Below are positions 17,585 through 26,616 of a stretch of DNA of 64,000 nt, piece by piece (position 1 is the stretch's first letter; every line of letters begins with the position of its first letter). The stretch lies in assembly GCA_029561455.1 (NCBI GenBank), contig JAKQIY010000013.1:124001-188000 (forward strand). Direction: 5' to 3'. This stretch comes from a bacterium (GTDB lineage Bacteria; Zhuqueibacterota; Zhuqueibacteria; Residuimicrobiales; Krinioviventaceae). The translations under genes and the position numbers were made by a program. The notes under the pieces are model-generated. The model saw only the letters and a list, made by a program, of their open reading frames with translations. It was not told the DNA's origin and ran no database searches.

Positions 17585-19243
17585 TTAAATTTCCGCATAT
17601 TTAAGGAATAGTGGAGGCTTGCGGCTTTTTGTCGCCTGTTCAAAAGCAAAAGCAATGCGCAGCAAAACCGGTTCGCTCCATGCCCGACCCATAAACGATA
17701 ACCCTACCGGTAAACCAAATACAAATCCCGCCGGCACAGTGATATTCGGATAACCTGCCACAGCCGGGGTAGTTGAACTACCGCCCATATAATGATCACC
17801 ATTGACATGATCGGTAAGCCAGGCCGGCGCGCCGCTTGGAGCGATGAGTGCGTCAAGATGGTATTGGTTCATTACTGCGTCAATCCCTTTTTTCCGCGCC
17901 AGGGTATGATTGTTTTGCAGCGCCTGCAGGTATTCCGGTTTTTTTAAATCCCCTTTTTCCTGAGCCATTATAAATATATCCTGGTTGAAAAAAGGCATTT
18001 CGGTAGCCTGGTTTTCTTCATTAAAGGCTATCAAATCCTGCAAAGTGCGCCTGGATACTCCTGCACCGGCTTGTGCCAGGTACCGGTTCAGATCTACTTT
18101 GAATTCATATAATAATACTGTAAATTCCGTTTCATTGAACTGGCCGGCGGTTTCAATATTCGCCGGATCGATGATCACCGCCCCGTTATGTTTCAATACA
18201 TATATTGCTTCTTCAATTACTTTATCTACGCGGTCATGAAAACCGAACATATTGCGTGCTATGCCGATACGCGCACCGTGCAAGCCTTTTTCGTCCAGGA
18301 AATGTGTATAATCTAACTTGCCGGGATGCTGTTTATTCAGGGTTGCGTTATCAGCCGGGTCTTGCCCGGCCAGAACGCTTAATAAGAGGGCAGCGTCATA
18401 AACTGTTCTGGCCATTGGTCCGGCTGTATCCTGACTATGAGCAATAGGTATTATTCCGCTGCGGCTGATCAGGCCAAGAGTGGGTTTGATACCCACAATT
18501 CCATTGATGTGAGAAGGACAGACTATTGAGCCATCGGTTTCAGTACCAACCGCCGCGGCGCATAAATTGGCGGAAACAGCTACCGCAGAACCAGAGCTGG
18601 AACCGCACGGATTACGATCCAGGATGTAAGGATTGCGGGTTTGACCACCACGACCGCTCCAGCCGCTGGTTGAACGGGTGGAACGAAAATTAGCCCATTC
18701 ACTGAGATTGGTTTTCCCTAATATAATAACACCCGCGTCGCGCAGCTTTCGCACCAGGAAGGCATCTTTTTGAGCGCGATTCTGCGCCAGGGCCAGAGAA
18801 CCTGCCGTAGTGAGCATAGCATCGGCCGTATCGATATTATCCTTGAGCAAAACCGGAATGCCATGCAACGGGCTGCGGCTTTTGCCCTGCTGTCGCTCTG
18901 CATCCAGTTTCGCGGCAATCGACAGGGCATTGGGATTGAGTTCTATGACTGCATTAAGATTCGCACCCGATTTGTCGATTTCTGCAATCCGTTGCTTGTA
19001 TAATTCCACCAGGTTCTGAGCAGTATATTCACCCTGCACTATTTTTTGTTGTAACTCGGCAAGGGATAGTTCATCGAGACGGAATCCCGGTATTGTGGCG
19101 GCAGGGTTTTGGGGAGGGTTTGAATTGTTACTGCATGAAGAAACCGTACCTGTCATTGCCAGAGCACCCGTTATTAGCCCGGTTTTAATAAAATCACGGC
19201 GCGGCAGGGAGGAGGAGGCCTGGGAAAAGAAAAACTGTTTCAT
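17585..19243 (-). CDS. Amidase signature enzyme with Tat signal
   Basis: 552 residues from the ATG at 19243, which has AGGAG 8 bases upstream; an in-frame ATG nine codons earlier lacks such a site. The N-terminus has a twin-arginine motif (SLPRRDFIKTG) and a hydrophobic stretch ending near SSCSNN, so export by Tat, possibly as a lipoprotein, is likely. The amidase signature family triad is visible: Lys134 (LLKDN), Ser215 in CGSSSGS and Ser239 in TETDGS. Family members hydrolyse amide bonds in small amides or peptide amides; GatA is a cytoplasmic relative, but the export signal argues against a tRNA role. It is the first gene of a minus-strand series leading to the GH30-like gene. Confidence 0.88.
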   Translation of the reverse strand: MKQFFFSQASSSLPRRDFIKTGLITGALAMTGTVSSCSNNSNPPQNPAATIPGFRLDELSLAELQQKIVQGEYTAQNLVELYKQRIAEIDKSGANLNAVIELNPNALSIAAKLDAERQQGKSRSPLHGIPVLLKDNIDTADAMLTTAGSLALAQNRAQKDAFLVRKLRDAGVIILGKTNLSEWANFRSTRSTSGWSGRGGQTRNPYILDRNPCGSSSGSAVAVSANLCAAAVGTETDGSIVCPSHINGIVGIKPTLGLISRSGIIPIAHSQDTAGPMARTVYDAALLLSVLAGQDPADNATLNKQHPGKLDYTHFLDEKGLHGARIGIARNMFGFHDRVDKVIEEAIYVLKHNGAVIIDPANIETAGQFNETEFTVLLYEFKVDLNRYLAQAGAGVSRRTLQDLIAFNEENQATEMPFFNQDIFIMAQEKGDLKKPEYLQALQNNHTLARKKGIDAVMNQYHLDALIAPSGAPAWLTDHVNGDHYMGGSSTTPAVAGYPNITVPAGFVFGLPVGLSFMGRAWSEPVLLRIAFAFEQATKSRKPPLFLKYAEI

Positions 19244-19556
19244 GTTTAATCTCCTGTTACTGAATGACATTTAACTAGCATAACCGGGATTTACAGATCC
19301 CCGCATTATAAAAAATCAAATCAATATAGAGTCTTTTCCAATATTTAACTGCCTACGGGGTATATAATATAAAAATCTGCATAAACAAGCAAACAATTTA
19401 TAGTTTGATTGAAATGTGTTGTTTTTTAATTTTTTTAGATTTAATATTCATACTGCATTATTGTACTATTATAAAGACTATATTGAAAGCCAATGATGAT
19501 AATGCAAGGCAGATACTTGTTGCCTGAGCGAATTATTATTTTACAAAGGATTGATT

Positions 19557-20552
19557 ATGTGGTTGTTATGGATTGGATTTATTATTATTATTCTGTTGTT
19601 ATTGTTTCTGGATTTAGGGGTTTTTAACCGTCGTGTGCATGTTATCAAGGCAAAAGAAGCGCTGTTATGGACTTTGTTCTGGATCGTCCTGGCGTTGTTA
19701 TTTGATATATTTATTTATTATGCTTACAAGGGTAACTGGTTTGGGATCGGTCTTGGTGAAGATCATATAAAATCCGGCGCCGATGCGGCGTTGAAATATT
19801 TTACCGGGTATATTATTGAAAAATCATTAAGTATGGATAACATTTTTGTTATCGCTATGATCTTTTCTTACTTTAAAATACCCGCTATGTACCAACACCG
19901 GGTATTGTTTTGGGGTATTTTAGGAGCCCTGATCCTGCGCGGCATTATGATTATTGCCGGTACAGCTTTGATTCACAAATTTTCCTGGATGATCTTTGTG
20001 TTTGGCGCATTTCTGATTGTAACCGCCATTAAAATGCTCATTACCCGGCATGACACCATTGAGCCGGAAAAAAATATTTTAATTCGGGCAGCAAAAAAGA
20101 TTTATCCGGTGACCTCGGAATTGCATGGCGCAAAATTTTTTATCCGTGACGGTCATAAACACTCAATGACCCCATTGTTCCTGGTGTTGTTAATTATTGA
20201 GAGCACTGATGTATTGTTTGCAGTCGATTCGATACCGGCAATATTTGCAGTAACTACCGATCCTTTTATTGTGTTTACTTCCAATGTGTTTGCAATATTG
20301 GGTTTACGTTCCCTGTATTTTGCCCTGGCCGCGATGATGGAGCAATTCCGTTATCTTAAAATAAGCCTGGTTTTTATTCTGGCTTATGTCGGGGTTAAAA
20401 TGATCTTTTCTCATTCTTATCCTATTCCGACGCTGGTTTCTTTAAGCATTATAGCAGTCATTCTGTTTGTAGGTGTTGCCGCCTCAATCATGGTCGGTAA
20501 ACTGGAAAAGGAAGGCAAGCATAACCGTAAAAAGAAGCCGGATATTGAGTAA
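19557..20552 (+). CDS. TerC-family integral membrane protein
   Basis: 331 residues from the ATG at 19557, with AAAGGA 6 bases before it (a TTG two codons earlier is a poorer start). About eight or nine hydrophobic segments are visible. The TerC/Alx signatures are present: EKSLSMDNIFVIAMIF near 96-112, LFWGILGALILRG, and ESTDVLFAVDSIPAIFAVT near 221-239 with its conserved acidic residues, then FAILGLRSLYFAL. The family is linked to tellurite resistance and manganese export (Alx, MeeF/MeeY). It acts in the inner membrane. The gene stands alone with a 286-base gap upstream in which no other feature is apparent. Confidence 0.92.
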   Translation: MWLLWIGFIIIILLLLFLDLGVFNRRVHVIKAKEALLWTLFWIVLALLFDIFIYYAYKGNWFGIGLGEDHIKSGADAALKYFTGYIIEKSLSMDNIFVIAMIFSYFKIPAMYQHRVLFWGILGALILRGIMIIAGTALIHKFSWMIFVFGAFLIVTAIKMLITRHDTIEPEKNILIRAAKKIYPVTSELHGAKFFIRDGHKHSMTPLFLVLLIIESTDVLFAVDSIPAIFAVTTDPFIVFTSNVFAILGLRSLYFALAAMMEQFRYLKISLVFILAYVGVKMIFSHSYPIPTLVSLSIIAVILFVGVAASIMVGKLEKEGKHNRKKKPDIE

Positions 20553-20701
20553 ATGGACTACGTCGACAACAATAATTAGTCGAGTATCCGTGACTTTTGA
20601 CCGGGATAAATAATTTACTGATTACTGGAATTCAGAAACCGGAATGATTGTTTGAACAATAAGATATTATTATCAAAAATTCGGCTGTGGGATTCAATGA
20701 T

Positions 20702-21148
20702 ATGAGCCGGAGCAAACGATTCCGGGAAAAGATCAAGCCTCCATTCCGGACGGTTTTTGCAGACTGGTTACGGAATCGCCGCGTGGTTTTGTTGGTTTGT
20801 GGTAGTGTCGCAATATATTTGATACTTTCTTTAATGGGCTATAGGATATGGTTGTGCCCGATATATAGCGCAACCGGTATTCATTGTCCCGGCTGTGGCT
20901 TGACTCAGGCAATACGTGAAATATTGCATGGTCACTGGTATGCCGGCATTCAACAGCACGCTTTTTCGCCAGTGTTTGTGGCCGGCTTTGTTATTGTTAC
21001 GATCATTTCCCTGCTTCCCGAAAACCTGAACCGGAAATGTGTTGCCTGCATCATGAACATAGAGCAGCGTAGTGGTTTTTTCTTTTTTTTAATGGTATTA
21101 CTGGTTTTATACTGGTTTGTACGTTTAGGTTGTGAACTATTTAATTAA
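20702..21148 (+). CDS. DUF2752 membrane protein
   Basis: 148 residues from the ATG at 20702; an in-frame GTG at 20687 is an alternative and neither has a strong ribosome site. It carries the DUF2752 motif CPIYSATGIHCPGCGLTQA, with its Cys pairs and Gly residues, between predicted membrane segments; three hydrophobic helices are visible. The function of DUF2752 is unknown; the CxxxxTGxxCPGCG motif suggests a metal or redox site near the membrane surface. It is followed 45 bases later by another small membrane protein, so the two may be co-transcribed. Confidence 0.85.
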   Translation: MSRSKRFREKIKPPFRTVFADWLRNRRVVLLVCGSVAIYLILSLMGYRIWLCPIYSATGIHCPGCGLTQAIREILHGHWYAGIQQHAFSPVFVAGFVIVTIISLLPENLNRKCVACIMNIEQRSGFFFFLMVLLVLYWFVRLGCELFN

Positions 21149-21193
21149 TATCAGATTCATTAAAAAACAAGAACCAACAGAAGGAGCAAGTCC

Positions 21194-21466
21194 ATGGGAT
21201 TAACAATGGGTATTTATTATCTGTTAAGCATCGCCAGTCTGGTGGTGTTTATTATGGTGTTGATCAAATTATTCAAAAAGGAAGGGGTGTTGCTGGGGAT
21301 TTTGGGGATCATTTGCGGCCTGTATACCTTTATCTGGGGTTGGATCAACCACAAAAAACAAAATATCACCAACCTGATGATCATCTGGTCCATACTTTTC
21401 GCTATCATGATCATTCTACAATATACGATTGGTTTTAAAATGTTGGGCGGTTTACCGCAATTTTAA
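21194..21466 (+). CDS. Small membrane protein, unknown function
   Basis: 90 residues with three hydrophobic segments (~5-23, ~30-50, ~58-80) and a basic KKHKKQ-like loop, preceded by GAAGGAG at good spacing. The GILGIICGLYTFIWGW segment resembles small membrane proteins seen with DUF2752 genes, but I cannot name a family. It is probably co-transcribed with the DUF2752 gene and is followed by a strong hairpin. Confidence 0.7.
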   Translation: MGLTMGIYYLLSIASLVVFIMVLIKLFKKEGVLLGILGIICGLYTFIWGWINHKKQNITNLMIIWSILFAIMIILQYTIGFKMLGGLPQF

Positions 21467-21477
21467 AGAATACAATT

Positions 21478-21508
21478 AACATCCGGGAGCATAAAACTCC
21501 CGGATGTT
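21478..21508 (+). terminator. Hairpin terminator after small membrane gene
   Basis: A perfect 12-bp stem (AACATCCGGGAG / CTCCCGGATGTT) with a 7-base loop, followed by a pyrimidine-rich run ending in TTTTTT at 21519-21524. Confidence 0.75.
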
Positions 21509-21522
21509 CTACTCTCCCTTTT

Positions 21523-21576
21523 TTAAAACTTCATAATACCCCACGTTAGCAGCGATAAAAGACCGACCTTACCCAA
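21523..21576 (-). pseudogene. 3' remnant of an SSS symporter gene
   Basis: Read on the minus strand, these 18 codons give LGKVGLLSLLTWGIMKF then stop. The end of the intact symporter at 22245-23918 is WGMVGLLVLLAWGIMQF then stop, which is 12 of 17 positions identical, and the DNA is visibly similar across about 50 bases. Upstream of 21576 the similarity stops at once. It is a leftover of a second symporter copy or of an older end of the same gene. Confidence 0.7.
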
Positions 21577-21632
21577 TCTGTATTAAGTCATTTTAAAATA
21601 TATATCAAATAAACCAATGCTGGAGTATGTAT

Positions 21633-21881
21633 ATGAATGATGAACAACTTTTAGAACGGATTACATTTAATCCAAAAGTGATGGTGGGAAAACCGGTAAT
21701 TAAAGGGACCCGATTGACAGTCGAGTTTATTCTTAATTTGTTAGCCCATGGCGCAACAAACACAGAAATCATTACAGAATATAAAGAACTCACTATGCAT
21801 GATATTCAAGCTTGTATTTTATTTGCAACAAAAAGTTTGGCAAATGCTTCATTCATACCATTATCCGTTGAGGTTGCCTGA
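21633..21881 (+). CDS. DUF433 antitoxin-like protein
   Basis: 82 residues from the ATG at 21633, 7 bases after TGGAG (an ATG two codons earlier is too close to it). It contains the DUF433 core (ITFNPKVMVGKPVIKGTRLTV, then FILNLLAHGAT and I..EY.EL), a small winged-helix-like domain related to VapB45-type antitoxins. DUF433 genes are usually followed by a DUF5615 PIN-like toxin. Here only the first codons of such a toxin follow directly, so this is an orphan antitoxin. Confidence 0.88.
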   Translation: MNDEQLLERITFNPKVMVGKPVIKGTRLTVEFILNLLAHGATNTEIITEYKELTMHDIQACILFATKSLANASFIPLSVEVA

Positions 21882-21935
21882 TTGAGATTCCTTGTTGATG
21901 AATGTACGGGGCGACCTCATTTTAGTTTTAATTAA
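21882..21935 (+). pseudogene. Truncated DUF5615 PIN-like toxin
   Basis: Directly after the DUF433 stop, a TTG-started frame reads LRFLVDECTG, the usual N-terminus of DUF5615 toxins (the Asp of the active site lies in this stretch). It then runs into unrelated sequence and stops after 17 codons. The normal protein is about 110-120 residues, so nearly all of the nuclease domain is gone. Confidence 0.7.
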
Positions 21936-21982
21936 AACTTTATATACTTTTCCAACCGATAGAATTAATTCCCCTCTTGATA

Positions 21983-22110
21983 TTTTCATCTGCGTTAATC
22001 TGTGTAATCTGCGGATAAAATTTCTTTATACAATTTTCTCTTTGCTCAATGTTCTCTGCATTCAGCATTTAAAAAAGAGAAACCACAGAGAACGCAGTGG
22101 ACGCAGAGAA
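21983..22110. repeat. Dispersed intergenic repeat sequences
   Basis: Two sequence families recognisable from intergenic DNA of many environmental bacteria: the complement of the ATCCGCAGATTACACAGATT type at 21983-22020, and AACCACAGAGAACGCAGTGG followed by ACGCAGAGAA at 22081-22110. Only one copy of each is seen here. They fall between the broken toxin and the symporter. The rest of 21936-22244 shows no gene. Confidence 0.55.
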
Positions 22111-22244
22111 AAGATAAAATGTTGAAATATCACAAATGAATCATTGATACAGAATTATATGATAATATTGTAATCATCTGTTGATGTCGTGGAAACTGGC
22201 ATCAAGCCGGAAACTCGATGCCAAATTGTCCTCGAAAATTCCTC

Positions 22245-23918
22245 TTAAAACTGCATAATTCCCCACGCCAGCAACACCAAAAGACCCACCATGCCCCACG
22301 CTAAGAAGAATCCGACAATGTCTTCACGGTAGCGCTTCCGGAATCCCTGCCAGCGTTTTTTGCTGAACCAACCGGTAACATCCAGCAATATCAAGTCTTT
22401 ACCATGATCTTTAGCCAGAGGTTTTTCTTTGATCGCAACACCGGTATCGGAGAGGCGATTCATGTTGTCGAAAAAGCGGTCTATGCGCTGCGGATCCTCG
22501 GCTTTGGTCAACAGACTCACAATGATCAAAGTGGTAAAGCCGGCCAGCATAGCCCAGCCGAATGGCGCCGGTGTCCATTTGTACACCAGCATTAATTGTC
22601 CCGATTGTAAATAATTGAGCAGGTAATATAAACCGAATGACGAGATCACCGCCGCCAGCGCGCCGTAGCGGTTGGCGCGTTTCCACAAGATGCCGCCGAA
22701 AATCATAATGCCCATAAACGCGGCGATGGTTTCGGTAAACAGAAAAGCATGTAATACATTTTTTACCGTTAAAGCGAATAATACCCCAAGAATGGCCAGC
22801 ACAAAACCGGACAACCGCCCCATACGTAATATGTCTTTTTCCGAAGCATTTTTTTTAATATACAACTCGTACAAATTGCGGGTGAACAACGCCCCGGCAT
22901 TGACCATAAAGGTCGAGCAGGACGACATATTGGCCGCCAGGATCGAAGCGATCATTAAACCCACCAGTCCCGGCGCCAGCAATTCGCGGGTGGCGTACCC
23001 GAACGCCATTTCCGGATCCGGCAGGGTTTCGCCGCGCTGGATGAGCATGGCAGCTACGATTATGCCGGTCAGCGCCCAGCCGATGGTGCACAGCCGTTTC
23101 ACAAATGCGCCGTAGGTTTGTCCCACCCGGCCGGCCCGCTCGGTGTTGCCGGTAGCGCACATGGAGAGAATATGCGGCTGAGCGGTAATACCGACAATAC
23201 CGTTCACCGCCAGCATTAAAATCATAAACAGGCCCATACCGCTTTGTTCGCTGAACAGCCTGAAAAAGTCCGGGGACAATGATTCGCGCATACCGTGAAA
23301 ACCGCCAACCTGAATGAGCCCCGACGGGATCAGCATCATGGAAAGCACAATGATCATAAGAGCCTGCAGGAAATTAAGATACGCCGATGTAACCAGTCCG
23401 CCGAAAAAGCTGTAGATTATAAAAGCCGCACTCATGGCAATAATGATGCCGGTGGAAGAGACCTGGTGGCCGCAGACAATGGATATGACTTTGGCAGCGC
23501 CTTGCAGCATTACTCCCTGGTTGAATATAAAATAGGCAATGGCGAATACAGTATAGATAACGCCCAATTGCGGACTGTAGCGATCCTCGACCATTTCGCC
23601 GATGGTGGTGCGTTCGCTGCGGCGGTACCACGGGGCTATTAGCCAGTAAAACGGGGTGATGAGCATGTTTTTCCACTGGTACCAGATGGTGGAAAAGCCT
23701 AATTGGTAAGTGGCGCCGGTTTGCGCGACAAAATTTTCGGCGTGGGTGCCGGTGCCGAAAGCCTGGCCCATCATGATCCACCATTTAAATTTACGCTCAC
23801 CGCGGAAATAGCTGTCGCTGGTTTTGATCGATCGCGCTATCCACAAACCCCAGATAGTTATAAACAAAAAATAGGCAATAATGACCAGCATATCCCAGAT
23901 GTTAAAACCAAATAACAT
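22245..23918 (-). CDS. Sodium:solute symporter (SSS family)
   Basis: 557 residues with about 13 membrane segments. Family features include YFRGERKFKWWIMMGQAFGTGT near the first loops, GGLVTSAYLNFLQALMI, PHILSMCATGN and AANMSSCSTFMVNAGALFTRN near 330-350, as in the SSS family (TC 2.A.21), which imports sugars, amino acids or organic acids with sodium. The solute cannot be read from sequence. The start is preceded by GGAGAAGG. It is the only gene on its strand here. Its last codons have a degenerate twin at 21523-21576, showing past rearrangement next to it. Confidence 0.9.
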   Translation of the reverse strand: MLFGFNIWDMLVIIAYFLFITIWGLWIARSIKTSDSYFRGERKFKWWIMMGQAFGTGTHAENFVAQTGATYQLGFSTIWYQWKNMLITPFYWLIAPWYRRSERTTIGEMVEDRYSPQLGVIYTVFAIAYFIFNQGVMLQGAAKVISIVCGHQVSSTGIIIAMSAAFIIYSFFGGLVTSAYLNFLQALMIIVLSMMLIPSGLIQVGGFHGMRESLSPDFFRLFSEQSGMGLFMILMLAVNGIVGITAQPHILSMCATGNTERAGRVGQTYGAFVKRLCTIGWALTGIIVAAMLIQRGETLPDPEMAFGYATRELLAPGLVGLMIASILAANMSSCSTFMVNAGALFTRNLYELYIKKNASEKDILRMGRLSGFVLAILGVLFALTVKNVLHAFLFTETIAAFMGIMIFGGILWKRANRYGALAAVISSFGLYYLLNYLQSGQLMLVYKWTPAPFGWAMLAGFTTLIIVSLLTKAEDPQRIDRFFDNMNRLSDTGVAIKEKPLAKDHGKDLILLDVTGWFSKKRWQGFRKRYREDIVGFFLAWGMVGLLVLLAWGIMQF

Positions 23919-24117
23919 GACCTTCTCCTGTTTATGATTCCGATTCCCGACCGGCAGGGATTCGTCACGATTTCCGAACCCGTTGCATTATCACGAATTG
24001 GGTAATATACAATTTTTTAGGGTAAATAGCAGGGAATTATTGAAAAGTACAGTAAAAAATACTTAAAAATTATTATATTTGTTTTATCTTTTGATATCTT
24101 AATTTTTATTGTAATGT

Positions 24118-24142
24118 TAGGGTGGTTCATGAACCGCTCCTG
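24118..24142. repeat. REP-like palindrome, left copy
   Basis: Contains GGTTCATGAACC (a perfect 12-base palindrome) followed by GCTCCTG. The same block occurs at 24456-24480. It lies 40 bases before the RAYT remnant. Confidence 0.7.
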
Positions 24143-24180
24143 CCCAAAAATTTAAAATAATTATAAAAGGGGAAGGTAAA

Positions 24181-24483
24181 ATGGTCAATAACCCGGGATC
24201 ACACCATCGCCGGTTAATTCGATTGCAACATTATAATTATTCCCTAACAGGGGCCTATTTTATTTCTTTATGTGCATACAATAAGGAGTGCTTGTTCGGA
24301 AATATAAAAGACTGTGCTGTATTATTGAATGATTTCGGCAATATCGTTCGTACCGAATGGTTAAATATACCCAATCATTTTCCTAGTATTATATTAGACC
24401 AATTTGTCATCATGCCAAATCATTTTCATGCTATTGTTATTATTACAGATACCGTAGGGGCGGTTCATGAACCGCTCCTGTAA
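24181..24483 (+). pseudogene. Truncated REP-associated tyrosine transposase (RAYT)
   Basis: 100 codons. Matches the N-terminal half of RAYT/Y1 transposases: HHRRLIRLQHYNYS, then GAYFISLCAYNKECLFG, and the metal-binding HUH-type VIMPNHFHAIV near 79-89. The frame ends in VGAVHEPLL, which is the translated palindrome. The C-terminal part with the catalytic Tyr region is absent (full members run about 170-230 residues). RAYTs mobilise REP palindromes in the same genome. This copy cannot be active as it stands. Confidence 0.8.
24456..24480. repeat. REP-like palindrome, right copy inside RAYT remnant
   Basis: GGGGCGGTTCATGAACCGCT followed by CCTG. It overlaps the last codons of the truncated RAYT and creates its stop. 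It shares at least 19 consecutive bases with the left copy. Confidence 0.7.
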
Positions 24484-24800
24484 ACCCATCCATTTTATTA
24501 TTAACATCACTGCAGAAACCGTCACGATAAAAATCCCCAATTCCCTTTAAATTCCTCTTGACGCCATAACAGTTTTTCACTATATTTTATTAGGGGCATC
24601 ACTCCATTTCTCTGCGCATATAAATAGCCCCATTACCGCGCCCTGTTACTCCCGGAATGTTTACAATGTCAAGCTTATAGTCCGACCGGAATCTCTAACC
24701 GGCAGTGAAATTCGTCATTGACAGAATCCAAAATATTCAAGCGTTATATATAACCACAATTGAGGAGAAATTGTTATTCATTCATAAAAGGAGGATTGCA
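24484..24800. other. Non-coding gap, 317 bases
   Basis: Between the RAYT remnant and the FG-GAP protein gene. No convincing reading frame, and no recognisable remainder of the transposase 3' half. The promoter of the downstream gene should lie here. Confidence 0.4.
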
Positions 24801-26357
24801 ATGAAAAGAATAAGAATTGTACCGGTGTTCTGTGTTTTGTTATTTGTTACCCTGGTGATTTATACAACGGCCCATGCGCAGGTGGAAACAAAACTGTTGC
24901 CGAGCGACGGCGCGGAAGGCGATCAGTTCGGTATTGGATTGGATATTTGGGGCAAGTATTTAATGGTCGGCAGTTGTTATGACGACAATGAAAACGGTAT
25001 CGATGCCGGAGCGGTGTATGTTTTCAAGCGCGAACCGTTCGGCAATGTTTGGCCGGAAACGCAAAAACTGCTAGCTTCGGGTAATCCCGACTCGACCGAT
25101 TATTTTGGTTATACTGTTAATATAGATGGTGATTACGCTATAATCGGTTCACCCTGGTCCGATGATGACGGCGAAAAATCCGGTTCCGCCTATATTTTTA
25201 AACTGGACGGTACGACCTGGTTGCAACAAGCCAAGCTGACTGCATTTGACGGCGCACCGGATGACCGGTTTGGTATTTCTGCTGCCATAAGCGGCGATTA
25301 TGCCCTGGTTGGCGCGTTTTTTGATGACGATTTTGGCAATCGTTCCGGTTCCGCCTATATTTTTAAACGCGACGGGGAAGTATGGTCTCAGCAAACCAAA
25401 CTGGTTCCGGCCGATAGCGATACCAATGACTGGTTTGGCGTTAATGTTTCTCTCACCGGTGATTATGCCGTCATCTGTTCTCGTTACGATGATAATGAAA
25501 AAGGGAATGATGCCGGGGCTGTCTACATTTTCAAACGAAATGGTGATAGCTGGACTGAGCAGAGCAAAATTACCCCTGCCGACAGCCTGGGGCTTGGCGA
25601 TACCCTGCTGGATATTGGCTGCATTGATGGCAATACCCTGGTAGTGGGCGGTAAGAACGATGATGAGAGGGCAAAGAACGGCGGGTCAATGTATATTTAT
25701 TTCCGTTATGGCGAAAGCTGGCTGCCGGTTAATCATTTTTTCCCCAACGATACACAGGAAAACGACCAGTTCGGCGCCTCACTTGATATTTATGGCGACC
25801 GTATTGTGGTGGGCGCTTCCGGGGTAGACTATAATAATAATAATAATTCCGGCGCTTGTTACATTTACCGGTGGGATGGCGTCAAATGGTTCGAGGAAAT
25901 GAAAATTACCCCAACCGACCCTGATACTCTGGATAATTTTGGTTTCCCGGTGGCTATTTACAAGAATTATGTACTAGTCGGCGCACGCTATAGCGATACC
26001 ATGGGCAACAATGCCGGCGCGGCGTATGTTTATGAACTTGAAGCTACAAACATTACCGATACCCCGCAGACTCTGGTAAATGGCTTTGCTCTGGGACAAA
26101 ATTATCCCAATCCGTTCAATCCCGAAACATCAATAGATTATTCCCTTGATAAAAGTGGTCATGTCAGGGTGGTTATTTATAATACTATCGGACAGGAAAT
26201 AAAAACTCTGGTTAATACGGTACAGCAGGCTGGCCATTATACTATTCAATGGAATGGCAGGGATAATCAAGGTCATAATATGCCATCCGGATTGTATTTA
26301 TATCGCCTGGTACAAAATAACCGGATTATCACCGGAAAAGCGGTGTTGATGCGTTAA
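24801..26357 (+). CDS. FG-GAP repeat secreted protein with T9SS sorting domain
   Basis: 518 residues from the ATG at 24801, with AAAAGGAGG 8 bases upstream (an earlier in-frame ATG at 24705 has no such site). The signal peptide ends near AHAQ. Residues ~22-420 hold about seven tandem units of ~50 residues with the pattern D.FG...I.GDY...G......GSAYIFK, the FG-GAP type that folds as an integrin-like beta-propeller and often binds calcium through its Asp-rich loops. Residues 433-518 (QNYPNPFNPETSIDYSL ... GKAVLMR) are a type A T9SS sorting domain, so the protein goes to the cell surface or medium. It may have a structural or adhesive role; no enzymatic motif is visible. Confidence 0.88.
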   Translation: MKRIRIVPVFCVLLFVTLVIYTTAHAQVETKLLPSDGAEGDQFGIGLDIWGKYLMVGSCYDDNENGIDAGAVYVFKREPFGNVWPETQKLLASGNPDSTDYFGYTVNIDGDYAIIGSPWSDDDGEKSGSAYIFKLDGTTWLQQAKLTAFDGAPDDRFGISAAISGDYALVGAFFDDDFGNRSGSAYIFKRDGEVWSQQTKLVPADSDTNDWFGVNVSLTGDYAVICSRYDDNEKGNDAGAVYIFKRNGDSWTEQSKITPADSLGLGDTLLDIGCIDGNTLVVGGKNDDERAKNGGSMYIYFRYGESWLPVNHFFPNDTQENDQFGASLDIYGDRIVVGASGVDYNNNNNSGACYIYRWDGVKWFEEMKITPTDPDTLDNFGFPVAIYKNYVLVGARYSDTMGNNAGAAYVYELEATNITDTPQTLVNGFALGQNYPNPFNPETSIDYSLDKSGHVRVVIYNTIGQEIKTLVNTVQQAGHYTIQWNGRDNQGHNMPSGLYLYRLVQNNRIITGKAVLMR

Positions 26358-26616
26358 TACTGTGAATTGTGCTTGTATATTAAATGTTTTTTTAGTGGAT
26401 TTAATGACTTGCGTCAGACAAGATTTTTTGCTACCATGCCTGTCTATTGACAGAGTATATATTCATGCAATGAGAATAACGTACACATTTCTTCTGTCAT
26501 AAGCTGACATTTGGTTTTGTAAAAGTAAATAATATTATTGTGGTTTATTATACATTAATATTATTTATATCTGGTAGTATTTTATTGAAAATACTGATCA
26601 TCCTGGAGTCTCCGGT

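Noticed and set aside
21892-22125. 77-codon plus-strand frame
   Set aside because: It is the translation of dispersed non-coding repeats (such as ICVNLCNLRI), a pattern known to give false genes.
23936-24735. Repeat of the ACCGGCAG...ATTCGTCA type on both sides of the RAYT remnant
   Set aside because: The two stretches match only loosely over about 20 bases and no target duplication or element boundary can be drawn.
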